Source: Thelonectria olida
Taxonomy: Eukaryota > Ascomycota > Sordariomycetes > Hypocreales > Nectriaceae
Direction: 5' to 3'
NCBI GenBank assembly: GCA_020736575.1
Contig: JAGPYM010000017.1
Coordinates: 248,001-312,000 of the forward strand
Length of the DNA stretch: 64,000 nucleotides
Shown: positions 35,880 to 46,978 of the stretch, one piece after another
Position numbering within the stretch: position 1 is the first letter of the stretch
How the letters are laid out: each line of letters begins with the position of its first letter
Made by a program: the position numbers and the translations under genes
The notes under the pieces: generated by a model
Told to the model about the DNA's origin: nothing
Database searches by the model: none
Seen by the model: only the letters and a program-made list of their open reading frames with translations

Positions 35880-36188
35880 CTACTTCGCAGAATGGTACTT
35901 AATCTTGTCCTTCTCTAAACAAACCTGACAGCGGGAAGTCCCATCCGTAGGTCTAGCTTCTTTGCATCTTGTACAAATACCTTCAGCCTTTTTCTTCTGA
36001 TATTTTTCTCTTCGTTGAGCGAGACATGTCTGACAGTTCCAATGGGGGTAGTCTTTCACTAACATGGCGGGACATGTGTGACATTTAAACTGTCCATCGA
36101 CAGACGCAGGCGGGCTATCATTCTTAGGCGCAGGGGAGTTGTCATTCTTAGGCCAATCCTTATTAATCGGAGTAAATGGACCAGACAT
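35880..36188 (-). CDS. Small protein with four CxxC motifs in two tandem units
   Basis: Predicted 102 residues from the ATG at 36188 (context ACAAAATGTCT); an in-frame ATG at 36239 would add 17 residues but has a poorer context. The N-terminal 35 residues are Pro/Asn/Asp-rich and probably disordered. The remainder contains two similar units. Unit 1 reads KCHTC, 11 residues, then NCQTCLAQRREKYQKKK. Unit 2 reads ICTRC, 11 residues, then RCQVCLEKDKIKYHS. The pattern C-x2-C-x11-C-x2-C-L-(x)n-K-Y suggests two small zinc knuckles. No catalytic motif, signal peptide or membrane segment is present. I do not recognise a named family. It could act in RNA, DNA or protein binding, but this is inference. 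It may not be expressed; the clean start and conserved repeat design favour a real gene. Confidence 0.6.
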   Translation of the reverse strand: MSGPFTPINKDWPKNDNSPAPKNDSPPASVDGQFKCHTCPAMLVKDYPHWNCQTCLAQRREKYQKKKAEGICTRCKEARPTDGTSRCQVCLEKDKIKYHSAK

Positions 36189-36772
36189 TTTGTGTGTGTG
36201 TATGTTGAGTATATGAAAGAAAGAAAGAATGGCGAGCACCCCATGTCTTTAAGTATTTTGGAGTTGCACATTGACGAATACTCACGACAACCAGATTCGG
36301 AGTCACTAACCAGAAGCCAAGAGAGTGAAGAGATGTGGCGAAGTGCCTTGATTAATATAGCTTTCAGTCCCTTGCTAGAAATTGCAGCTCTATCAAGCAG
36401 TGATTACGGGCATCCCCCCCCCCCCCCCCCCCCCCCTCCATGTAGTGCTTCAATGGTACCAGTCAGCAGCGATCCAGCCATCGGAATGGCCCTCTTCAAA
36501 TACATCTCCGTCAATACCTAGGTAGCTGTGGAAGCGATTCAGAAGTGCTTGGAAATCGGGCGTGAGTAGCCGCAGATCTAAGGACTAATGCAGTAGCTCG
36601 TGCGCAATGAAGGGGGTTGCTGAAACCGCAAGATATAAGAAACGACCGCTTATGCTATTCATGAGATTTTCTAAGTATTATTCTATCCTCATATTCATAC
36701 TTCAACTTCCAGAGCTCGAAGGAGGGTGATTACTACTGTATCGTTTTGACAAAGGGGATCATGCTGCTCATA
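36189..36772. other. Spacer with a 23-nt poly-C run
   Basis: Contains the promoter side of the small CxxC protein gene and the 3' flank of the aspartic-protease-like gene. A homopolymer of 23 C residues is at 36414-36436. No gene is seen. Confidence 0.6.
36414..36436. repeat. Poly-C homopolymer, 23 nt
   Basis: Uninterrupted run of C on the plus strand. The true length is uncertain because such runs are hard to sequence. Confidence 0.85.
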
Positions 36773-38518
36773 CTAAACAGCTCGGCTATCCAACTCCACG
36801 GCATAAACGCGTGCATCCAGCTCCGTCGGTTGGTGGTGCAGTGGCACTGGGCTCGTCACCGGCGATGGCGATTTGGGGTAATCCCCAAGTTCCGTGGGGT
36901 GGTTCGACATCTGCGTGAAGCCAGACTGCGGTGACTTGGGGAAATTCTCGTGTGGGATGACAGATGCCGCCACTGGAGTAGCAGCGGTGGGCGGTATGCT
37001 CATGTCGGACATCCTAATGGCTTTCTGTGCGCGTCTTCTTCGCCACCAGAGAAAGAAGCCGAGGATTCCCAGGGCGGCAACAGCTGCAACGCCAACGGGG
37101 ACACCAATCTTGACGCCGAGGTTGGAACTGCTGCTGTCGCTGTCGTCGGGGTTCGAGTCTGATGCGTCGCTGGTCGACGACGAGTTGTCCTTAGTGCACG
37201 TCGCCGTGATCTTGTCCGTGCCCGTTCCGTTGGCAACTTGGGGGCTGAGCCAGAACTTCTTCGTCTCGTAGTCGACTTGCAAATAGTTCTGCGAGAGGAA
37301 GACGCCACCGAGAATGGGCACGTCGTTTCCGAGGTCGCTCTGCCCGTACGAGACGGTCGCCGCGATGCGGCTGCTGTTAAGAACAGCGTACTTGCCTTGG
37401 CTGTCTGTGCCTCTCTGGTGGTTGACGAGCTCATAGTGAGGAATAACGCTCTCGTAACCGTTGGAGAGGCGGATTTTGAGGCTTCCCAATAGTGACTCGC
37501 TGTCCAGGGGGAAGACGGAAGGCCCGAAGTCGAGTCCGTCAGAGTCGACGTGTTTACCGATCTTCTGGAACTTTTCAAACATGCTCTCTGTGAGAGTGAA
37601 GGAGTTCTGGATAGTATCGATGCAGGCCGAGATCTTGGAGTCGGCATCGGGAAAAAGAGAGTGGTCGCCGTCTTCGTTGGTAAGAATGACATCGGCGACG
37701 AGCACCTGCAGAGGGCAGTTGACCGACGTTCCAGCTCCCCACATGTCAAACTCCATCTTCTTAGACTTGCTGAACCGGGCTTCGTTGACTCCGCCGATGA
37801 TGAGCTCGCCATCGCGAGGGTGAAGCTCGGAGGTCGAGCCGTAGTCTAGACTCCAGCTACAACTCGGGGCCAGGTTATGCTTGACAACTCTCTCGAGGGT
37901 GGACGATGCTGGTCCAAGGGCGAGGGCGCTTAGGTTGACGGATTCCTGGTTTGCCCAGACCTCGACCGGGTAGTCGTCGATGACGGCGCCGACGTCTGAG
38001 AAGTTGGCAATGTCATAGCCGTGGACCACGGTCGTGCTACCATCGTTGGGTTGCGGGTCGATGACTCTACACCATCTGTCAGCAATCAAGAACTCCCTCG
38101 GTATTTCGAGTACGAACGTACTCGACATCCCAGTCGCTTTCGTCTGATACCGCTTTGAAGGACCCGTCTGTCGTCGAGTAGATACTCCCAGACGCTCCTT
38201 GACATGCGATGAGGTCCGTTACGTTGTCTGAGGGGCAGTCCAAGATGTTCCTCACACGCGTGTTGTTGAGAATCGTCGATATTCGCAAACCTTCCGTCTG
38301 ATCACCCAGGAGAAGCTTGATGCCTCGGTTGGCTCCAATGCCGTTCGGAAAGGTAACATTCTATGTCTTGGGTCAGCACACATCAGTTCAGGTGAGAGCA
38401 GGTTGGCCCAGCATACTCGAAGCGGTAGCACAAGAGGCTCGACGGAGCAGTTGTTGGCTTCTATGCCTGGCAGTAGAATGCCGGCCACGAACAGACTGGT
38501 CAAGAGGGACGACAGCAT
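36773..38518 (-). CDS. Membrane-anchored aspartic-protease-like protein, probably catalytically altered
   Basis: Three exons: 38417-38518, 38122-38360 and 36773-38066. They total 1635 nt, 544 residues. A signal peptide (about 1-21, MLSSLLTSLFVAGILLPG) is followed by a pepsin-like fold of about 380 residues, a Ser/Asp-rich stalk, a transmembrane segment at about 432-455 (GVPVGVAAVAALGILGFFLWW), an Arg cluster (RRRRAQK) and an 80-residue cytoplasmic tail. This is a type I surface or vacuolar layout. The first catalytic DTG is absent: the matching place reads LRISTILNNTRV. The second site reads ACIDTIQNSF, keeping an Asp-Thr but not DTG. Several N-glycosylation sequons are present. By family it resembles yapsin-like proteins, but loss of the first Asp argues for a pseudoprotease or binding role. 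It is divergent from the histidine-phosphatase-like gene. Confidence 0.85.
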
Positions 38519-41090
38519 GGTGAAGACTGGCCGACAGGCACAGTAATAGCCGGCGTGTGTTCGAGACTGATCGAGGAGAGGAGGAGAAAAGTGGGCAGGA
38601 TGGCGGTTTTAGGAGACTGCGAAACCAGCATATCGATCCCCTGGGTCCCTAGAAGCAGCACGGCGAATATATGCATTCTCCAGGATCACGCTCCTAACCA
38701 TCTATCTCGACGTACTATTATGGCTTAGCATTGGAGGGCTTCCCGATCAGCCCTGCAAGGTTGAGATGACTGGCGGTGGCGGTTTCGGCGACCTGGGCCT
38801 CCCGGGCTCATGCAGACGTGGACGTGTGGATAGTTGTCGATGGTTTTGGCAAAGAGGCAGGGTTTTGGTGGAAGGGCCCCGGGCTCTAGACCATTCGGAG
38901 GACCGAAGAGACGTCTCGATATGGTGATTAGTCTGTTGACCTGCCAATGGAGGGCGTTGGACCGAGGGGACCCGTGGCCATGGGTGATATTAAGGAGTAT
39001 GGGGTTGCTGGGGAGGGAGAGCATCGAGTGCCATTATCAAGGCCAAGGCTCTTGTCACGTTTCATTCTGCAATGCCCTATCAGTAGCTTCAATGCCAGAA
39101 ACTCTCTAAACCCGGCGATCTGCTCAAGTCGAGTTCTAGCCCCCTTCTCGAAGAGCGAGTCTTCGCCCAGCTTCTCTTACAAGCAGCCGATTCGCTTTCC
39201 ATATGAAGCAACCGACTCCCAGGTCCCGGCTCGCTGATTGGTGGGCAAAACTCGACTGTTCCAGAGCAAAAGTTTAGTCCCCATCAAATGGAGCCCGTCA
39301 AAGCCCGATCTGTAAATAATGCCCGCTGACTTCCCCGGCACCGCCTAAATGACACCCTTGACAGCCCCGTGGCCCCCGGCGCAGCCCAATGACAACCCTG
39401 CTCAATACCAAAGTCTCGCAAAGGCGAAGGCCGATAGTTGACCCTTCATTGGCATGGCCGACGCAGAGAAGCGGGATGCTATTGCTCCATCTTCTCCAGG
39501 TGCCCGAGCAAAGCCGCGACGGCTTCTTCTGTGCGATTTGGACATGTTCGATAGCACGCCTGATGCTTGAGCGAGGTGATAACGCCCACGGCTCCCCCCC
39601 TTTTTGTTCACATGTCAGTTCACCACGCCGAGTAAGCCGCAGATCAGGAAGCTGTCAGAGAGGGCTTCAAAGTGGAACAAGCAAAAGATATGATGCTGCC
39701 GTTGCTTACACTTCCACCTAGATGCCGTTCTTCGTTTTTGCCTTGTTTGTTTCCCCATATCCTTGCGTTGATCCGTGGCTCGTTTAATTGGCAGCCACTA
39801 TTGGCAGCCACAGCTCCTACCCTGTACTGCGACCTCTGCAAGTGCCGTCGAGGCAAAGAAAAGAAAGGGTGGACTCGTCATGGCTTCATCATAAAGAAAG
39901 ACACGCCTTGCATAGGGCCATCAATCTCGATTCTCGTATTCACTCTTATACGGACCTCGTTGAGTTTGAGAGTGACGTTGTAGATATAAAAGCCGCCGCC
40001 TCCTTCTCTTCACCCTCCATCTTCTCCGTCAATAATCAATAGTCTCGTCCTCTGGGAACTGCCGTCCAAAGCATCCCACGTGTGACCCTTCTCCACCCCT
40101 CCACCTCAGCACAGGTCGAGGCGGACTTGGGCTGGTCGACACCCGATGCCCAGACGGGCGGATTGTCTTATCTTTTGGTGCTCGTTCTCGACTCTTTCGG
40201 TCTGAAGGGGATGGATTTCTCGGTCGAGACTAGGCTGAAGCTTGGTGCCATTGTCCTTGTCTTGCGCCTTGTTCAAACCCCCCACGCCTTCACCTGGGCG
40301 CTCTCATAATCTCTTCTGCAACAAGAACCGAGAGCATCTCCCGTGTGGGAGACTTTTCTCGTCTTGCAGACCGCCCGCCCATCAACCACAAAACACCAGA
40401 AACCTGCATCGACCTCCCAGCCACCTCTCCACCTCCGTCATGCTTTATCACCACCGGGCTGCAGAAGGCGTGCAACCACTACGCCCAAGCCGGCGTGTCT
40501 GATTGGCCCGCCCTCGGTATGGCTTGACCTTCTTTGTCTGTTCCCGGCGTGCTAACCCTCCATCATGAGTGCATTCCCACCACAGCTTCATTGTGCCATC
40601 TGTGCAGTAACATGTAGCTTCCCCGCATGCCCGGTCTGGCTCGCTTCCTTGTTGCTTACTTGACTCTGCGTGTGTTGGTCAAGTTGGTCTCGATGCATTC
40701 CAATGGGTCTGCCCGAGTGACTGCGTCTGACCTACATGACAGCCTGACCGCCCATGTACCGGTACTCTCGACTCATGATCTGCCCCCCATTCTCCCTCGC
40801 GCTGCCGAGTTGGAGCTTGGCGAGCTTCAAGATAAATGGGTGGGCTAGTGCGATGTAGCAATTGGTCTCAATGGATGACGATCGAATCCTCCAGTGGCTC
40901 GCAACTGTGAGTTAAACGGCAGGGCTGTCCCGCTCCAGGCCGCCTCTATAGTTGCCTTCCTCTCCCCCTCCCTCTCCCTCTCAGACCTCCTCCTAGATCC
41001 TCATCTGTGGATGAGTGCGGCTGTGACTGTCTGCTGCCGTCATCTCGAGTGACGCTCCTCCGCTCAGTCCAACGGAATCAAGTCTTCACA
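38519..41090. promoter_or_regulatory. Shared 2.6-kb region between two divergent membrane-protein genes
   Basis: Both flanking genes point away from this interval, so it should contain both promoters. Pyrimidine-rich tracts near 40000-40080 and 40930-41000 resemble leader sequence of the right-hand gene. Open frames here are short and overlapping. No gene is supported. Confidence 0.5.
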
Positions 41091-42927
41091 ATGGCCATGC
41101 ACAAGCGCCTCGCCCTCGCCGTGGCCTTGGTCACCAGCATCTGGGTACAACCAAGTCACGGCGACGATGTCTGGGCCGTCGTCGCCTTCATCAACCATGG
41201 CGAGAGGGAACCGGTTGTGAACGCCCCGAGCATTTCTCTCACGCCCGAAGGAGCCCAGCAGATGCTGCGACAGGGAAAGGCCTTTCGGGCCCGATACCTC
41301 ACTGATCTGAGCGACTCGGATTATGACCACATCGGAGCTGCGCGCCTCCATAACATAAACGCCGACATGATCGACAATCAGGTGCTCGATATAACGTCCC
41401 AGTCGGACGACTACGTAAACGGAGGGGCCATGGCCTTCCTCCAAGGCCTGTATCCTCCTTCTTTCGAGGCTTTTCGCGACAATCGGGAGGAAATTGATAT
41501 GGCTCGCGATTATACAAAGAGCGGCGACAACATCACCGACTTCCCTCTCAACGGCTATCAATATCCCAACATCCGCACTCTGGGTATGCTAGACCCAACG
41601 TCTACCAGGTATGTTGACCCGTGGGGACGTAGTAGACAGAACTGACCCCCAATCTAGCATCCAAGGGAACCTCAGGTGCTCGGCCTGGGAGAGTGAGATA
41701 AGGCGTAATCTTTCCCGCGACCCAAACCTGGAGGAATTATACGACGCCACGCTGAGCTTCTACCAAGGCTTGTTCAGCACCTCTCCCATGCAAGGGACCA
41801 TCAACCTGGAGGGCGCCAACCTTTGGAACGCCTACGAGCTCTACGACTTCGTCAGCTATGAGTACGTTCACAACGAGACCGTCAACGAAGGCCTCACCAA
41901 CGCAACCGAGCTGCTTGCCACCATGAACAGCTGGGCCACCACCATGGAGCGCGCCAAGAACGCCTATATCAACGGCACTGCCGACTCCGATGACGTCGAG
42001 GAAAAGGCCAAACTCTACTCCATCGCCGGCCGCACCCTGTCCAGCAGAATCGCCCTCCAGTTCATCAGCAACGTCAAAAGGAACGGCGACCGCGACAAGA
42101 TGGCACTCATGTTCGGCTCCCACGAGCCCATCGTCGCCTTCATCGCCATGGCCGGCCTGCTGGACGAGGAAAGCGTCAGCCAAGGCCCCTTCTCCCTTCT
42201 CCCGGAACCCGGCGCCGCCATGGTCTTCGAGCTCTACGGCGAGGACGCCCAGAACCCAGAGGTCATGCCCTCGTTTGACGACCTCATGGTACGCTTCTTC
42301 TACCGTGCCAGCGCCGATGCCGACGAGGACTTTGTGCTGTATCCGCTCTGGGGCATCGATCCCGAGAACGGCACCGTGCCCTTCTCGACCTTTGTCCAGG
42401 TCATGCAGGACTTTGGCGTGTCGGCATCCGAGTGGTGCAACATCTGCGGGCCCAACCCGGCTCCGTGGTGTGCTAACTCGTACTACTACGACGACGAGCG
42501 CTCGTGCAAGAAGGAGATGTCTGCTGCCACGGCTGGCGGACTGGGAGCCTTCTTCGCGCTTGCCGTTGTCCTGCTGGGCTGGATATTCTGGCGACTGCTT
42601 CAGCGCAAGATGAACAAAGAGAATCAACAGCCTGCGAATGCCGCCCCCAGTCCAAGCACTGCTGCGGCCGGAGGATTCAAGGGCCCAGAGAAGAAGGCCG
42701 GCGACCGGGACGTGGCGGTGACGGGGAACGGCATCCACCATGAGCGAGTGGGGAGCTGGGAAATGAAGGGCGCGACGACGGTGCCGGCTGTTGCGGCCGT
42801 GGGGGTGACGACCAAGGACTCGACTAGGGTTACAGCGAGTCAGAGGAGGAGGTCTTTTGACGACGACGACGATGATGCTATCAGCGTCATGGGCGCGACT
42901 CCGGTCAAGGCGCATGAGAGTGTTTAA
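41091..42927 (+). CDS. Histidine-phosphatase-fold membrane protein with altered catalytic motif
   Basis: Two exons, 41091-41608 and 41658-42927, with the junction splitting an AGC codon; 595 residues. The ATG at 41091 has an ideal context (CACAATGGCC). Signal peptide at about 1-24, then the fold start AVVAFINHGEREPV: the RHGxR motif of histidine acid phosphatases is NHGER here, so the nucleophile His36 and second Arg39 remain while the first Arg is Asn. The C-terminal catalytic HD region appears as GSHEPIVAF (about residue 326). A Cys-containing module precedes a transmembrane helix at about 467-488 (GGLGAFFALAVVLLGWIFWRLL), followed by a basic, disordered tail. Several NxT/S sequons are present. 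The family includes phytases and acid phosphatases; activity is uncertain here. Related fungal proteins with degenerate motifs exist, so the change is probably not a sequencing error. Confidence 0.88.
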
Positions 42928-44295
42928 GTGAAGGCGAAGGCGAAGGTGACCGTGGCATTCTATGGTAACTTATATCCCTGGGCGTTTCTTAGCTTCGAGA
43001 GAAGAATGATAATGCAAGACTATTCGACAAGCGTTGGCGAGTTGAGTCTGTTGAGTTTCTTGTAGTATCTGGTTATTAACTAAGATATACCTGTTCCAGA
43101 TCAGGGGGACGACCCGAAGATGTCACATCTAGACTTCTCAGTCTACACCCTCTCCTCTAACCGGTCCATCTATGGATGCAAAGACGCCCTTGATCAGCGC
43201 TCTTCATTCGTCTCAGGCCTGCGCTGGACAACGAGTCTGACTCTGACGCCAGCTCGTTTCCGAGCACGCCACTCAGCTCTACGCCGCTGAAGAGTTCTGT
43301 GCACTCGCCTCCGCCATCTGTACCACTTTACGGCCGTTGCCCAGAGCAAGGCCAACTCGGGAAGGAGGATGTCAACCAAAAGCGCGGTCAATATGGCAAA
43401 AGCCAGGGACCACATGCCGCTGATGAATGTCGAATCGACGTTTTGCTCAATAGGATCATGTGCGAGGTCGACCTGTTGAGCAGTGCCGGAAGCCTGGCCC
43501 GGGTTGGCTGAGAAGGGACTCCATGTACGGTGACCGATAGACTCCGGCGTGCAAGTCTCTTGTTTGGTTCATTATGTCTGAAGTCGGCCTCCTGATCGAC
43601 TTGGAACCAAGCGAAGGAAAGGATGCGATTTGCGGCCTTCGTTGTGTTGTTCTCGTTCCTTGCAGCTCGAGTCGCGGCCTCCAGAGAGGAAGAAGTCTTA
43701 AGGTCAGCGTGTGATTGCAAGGGGTTTGTGTTTGTTATCGTTCTTGGTTTGCGCACAAGTAAATAGCACCGCAAGGACGCTGATAGTTGATAAATACACT
43801 TACCTAGCAAATGAACAAAGAGCCATAGTACATGAGAAAACAACTCCAATAGTCACTTATCCAAAACCCACGTTTTGATGTCTCGAGCTCTTGCTCCAAC
43901 TTCTTGATAAGTAATACATATCCAGATCCTCTCGCATAGTCTTGGTACGATTTTGAAGATCGCGATTCAGTGCTCAGTGACAGCTGGCATCTTCTTGTGA
44001 TGAAGCGGTCTTCGAAGCCCCAGTTCCTTAACGACTTGAAAAGCCGCATCAGAGTCATCGAGTGGTCCTGTTGCCTGGCTCTTCTCAGCTGGGTTCGACT
44101 GCTTGGGTCTGGACAAGGAGCCTGAATCTTTCCACACTATTCCTCCTCACGAGTATTTCTTTCTATCTATATGTAATGCTCAAGTATAAAGTGTCCACTT
44201 GGAAGTGCCATCCGAGTGATAATTTGCCCAAGGGTATCTCGATCATCATACATATCCAACTCTCACCACCACCCAACAAGTGTCTCTCTCAAGCT
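42928..44295. other. Spacer between the histidine-phosphatase-like and HET genes
   Basis: Contains one possible minus-strand membrane-protein exon (43194-43558, listed separately) and otherwise no supported gene. The two flanking genes converge here. Confidence 0.45.
43194..43558 (-). CDS. Possible exon of a small membrane protein (uncertain)
   Basis: An open minus-strand frame runs from just after a stop at 43569-43571 to a stop at 43194. It encodes a hydrophobic segment (MWSLAFAILTALLVDILLPE, start at 43415) followed by a strongly basic tail (RWRRRVHRTLQRRRAEWRARKR), a positive-inside arrangement seen in single-pass membrane proteins. A candidate splice acceptor with AAG lies near 43559. 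I could not find a convincing upstream exon, though a GTAAGT donor and GCTGAC branch occur at about 43700-43805 in the same direction. It may be the end of a short multi-exon gene, or chance. Confidence 0.22.
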
Positions 44296-46258
44296 TTATA
44301 CAATGCAAAACTCCTCCTCCTCCGCCCCTTCTATTTGCAAAGCCTCTCCATTCATCAGGCCATGCACATAACACTCACCCACAAGCGCCCACCGCTCTCC
44401 ACCCCCCTCTCCCTCGTCCTTCTTCTGCCGCAGCACAAACGGCGTCCTACCCCCATACAACACCACAACCACATCCCCAATCGCCATCGCGCCCGGCCCG
44501 ATAAGGAACAGGCCACCGCTCGTCACCGCAAACTTGCGATACCGAGACACCAGCGTCGCCCCGTAACTCCACTTGAAGGCATCCCCCCGCGCCGCCAGAG
44601 CCCGCACCCCCGGCGACACCACGTCCCACTCGAACTCGCTCTCACTCAGCGTTGGCTCCCCCGAGGGATGCGGTTGCGGAGGAGGCCGGGCCTCGGCCCG
44701 CACTAGGTACGCCGCGCCATTGGCGAGCCACTCGTCCTTGGGGATGGTGTCGTAGGGGCGCGACCGGTCGGTGCCGATGCACCCGTTGGTGAGCGTCTGC
44801 AGTAGCGCGAAGAAGGCCGTGTCGCCGTTGGGGTACGGCTGGTCGAGATCGAACGTCTTGTAGCCGCAGACTTCGTGCCACAAGACTTGGATGGGGAGAC
44901 GACCGGTGCGTCTGTTTCTGAACTGGAAGGCTTTGCCGTAAAAGGTCCATGAGTGGGCGGCTACCGTGTCGACTCGCACGCCGCGGATGTGCAGCGTGCG
45001 TTTTGTGTTGTCGATCCAGAGCTTAGGCCGAGTCTCTCCGGCTGCCCGATGGGGAGTATCCGGTGAGATGAGAAGATGGAGCGGCATGATGCGCCAGTCT
45101 GGAATCCACGAGGGAAGATTCGTATTTCCTAGTTCCCTTCTCCGTTGAACCAAGGGCTCTTCGTGGCAGGCTGATAGAAGGAGCAGCGACTCTGCACCCG
45201 TAAGCTCCCGGACAGCTACGTCGTAGAAGATGTCCTCGATGCTGCGACTGTAATCAGCTCGAAGCTCCGCGAGGGAGTCACTTCCCGAGTGGACAGAGAA
45301 ATGACCGAGGAACGCGTAGACATGATCTCGAGGGTCCTTGGCCAGTAAATGCCTTGCACGGTGAAGCTCGTAGATGAAGCTCCCGCGGTTGTGGTGCACG
45401 TCGTAGTCCTCTTCAGGTTCGACAAAGCGCCGATACAGATAGCGGATGTTGGGCGTCAGGATGGCGAAGCGAGACCGGAGGTAATGATAGTTTTGGTTGA
45501 GAACGCCCGACACCAGTGACAGGACTTCCCAGTCAACCTCTGCGTCGCCCCAATACAAGGTCGCTGACGCTGTGGTACCAATCTCCTGGACGATCCATAT
45601 GCGGTTGAACTAGGTGAATTCGTCAGACGCAGATTTGCCCATTTTGTCACACTCAACTCACCCATTGCAGCTTGGTCAACTTGGAAAATGGCACCCATAG
45701 GTCCTGATCTTGCTGAAGCAGCTCTTCCGAGTGCGCCAGCCTAAACATACCGTGCTTCTCCTCATCCTCAAAGACGTCGTGCAAGTAATGGAGCATGCGA
45801 ACCGCCTCGTGTGCTACGCCGTCATGGTCGGGCCCCAGCCAGACCAAGATGTGCTTTGCCCCTTTGTAAATGGCATTCATCAGGCTCACCTGCAGACTGC
45901 GCTCGGGAAGATCATGCTGGTTGATGCAGATCTGATCCGCCCAGAGCCGTCGTGGCAGTGTCGGGTGTCTCAGGCGCTGCAGCGCGCCATGGATACTCCT
46001 CGTCAGCGGGAGAAGCTTCCCGTCGCACAAAATCTCAGTGCATTGCCCCTCGGTGCCCCAGACATACGAGATGGCTTCATAGCTAGGATTCAAGTCCAGG
46101 TTCTCGAAGGCGAGACTGCCGACCAGCGGCTCCTCTCCCACGCCGGGCTCCAAGGTCAGAATGCGTATTGACCATGTGTTTTCAAACGGCGCGTACTGGT
46201 ATTCATCCACAGCCCGTGATGCCTCCTCCTTCTGAGACTGCGGCGTATCAATGGCCAT
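44296..46258 (-). CDS. HET-domain protein (heterokaryon incompatibility type)
   Basis: Two exons, 45662-46258 and 44296-45609, joined in phase 0; 636 residues from the ATG at 46258. An in-frame ATG at 46483 would add 75 basic, Ser-rich residues and cannot be ruled out. The HET domain (about residues 56-210) shows its usual blocks: YEAISYVWG, LWADQICINQHDLPERSLQV, ILVWLGP and RIWIVQEI, with the last block starting exon 2. The long C-terminal part follows the common fungal layout, including DPRDHVYAFLG and a final GDVVVVLYGGRTPFVLR segment with a YVHGLMNGEAL close. HET proteins trigger cell death on non-self fusion and resemble TIR domains in fold. Partner and allele specificity are unknown. 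No NLR or SNARE partner gene lies next to it. Confidence 0.92.
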
Positions 46259-46978
46259 GGATGCAGCCGACGCCGACGCCGATGAGTACCAGCAAGACTG
46301 TTGACGTCGATGTCTTGGGACAGGGCGTGGAGGGCCGAGGCTTTTCTGGTTCCGCCTTCTGGTTGAGCAATGTGACAATGGAGAAGTCACTGAGTCAGCG
46401 GACGTAATAGGAGACAAGATTTTCCTATTGCTGATGAATGGCGAGAGGGCTTTGGCTCGAAGGACTCCCACCATGTCACTCAATGTCGGTCAGTGGCGGG
46501 GCATTGGAAGAGACAGCAGTAAGCAGATCGTCAAAAAGTCCCCAGCCATGTACGGAAGTAAGCGAGAAGGCTTTTTTGTTAACCGGAACGTCCTAGCTCT
46601 TCTTTCAAGGCGCTTTCACATAAAATCAGCTCATAAAGTAATTATTCAACTTAAATGGAAAAATAGTAATTGCTCTTGGAGTTTGGTTCGATCCATATCG
46701 AGTGGCGGTAGGCCAGTCTATCTAAATATACACAACTATCCTCGTGTCATCACTCGTCATCTGCCCGGTATCAAGCAAATTATGCGCAAGCAGTCGCAAA
46801 AGTAACCTATCCTTTGGTCTTTCCCGTAACGCCGTTGCCGTCCCAGTTCCCTATTTGATATGCACACAACAAAGGAAATACGTTCGCTAGTTTTTTGTCC
46901 TCCTCCTGAGAAGAAATCAACCACCCCCTTGGCTCTCTTGAAGCCACTAAATCAGAATCCTCGTCACAGATGGGTCCG
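46259..46978. other. Spacer upstream of the HET gene
   Basis: Holds the HET promoter, possibly an N-terminal extension of that protein (to 46483), and the 3' UTR of the meaB-like gene. AT-rich at 46610-46760. No other gene is seen. Confidence 0.5.

Noticed and set aside
41737..42915. 392-residue minus-strand open frame across the histidine-phosphatase-like gene
   Set aside because: It is antisense to a well-supported exon with GC-rich third positions, which removes stops on the other strand. No protein features.
44296..46258. Idea that the HET gene is part of a linked NLR or SNARE incompatibility pair
   Set aside because: Neither neighbour encodes a NACHT/NB-ARC, SNARE or lipase-like protein.
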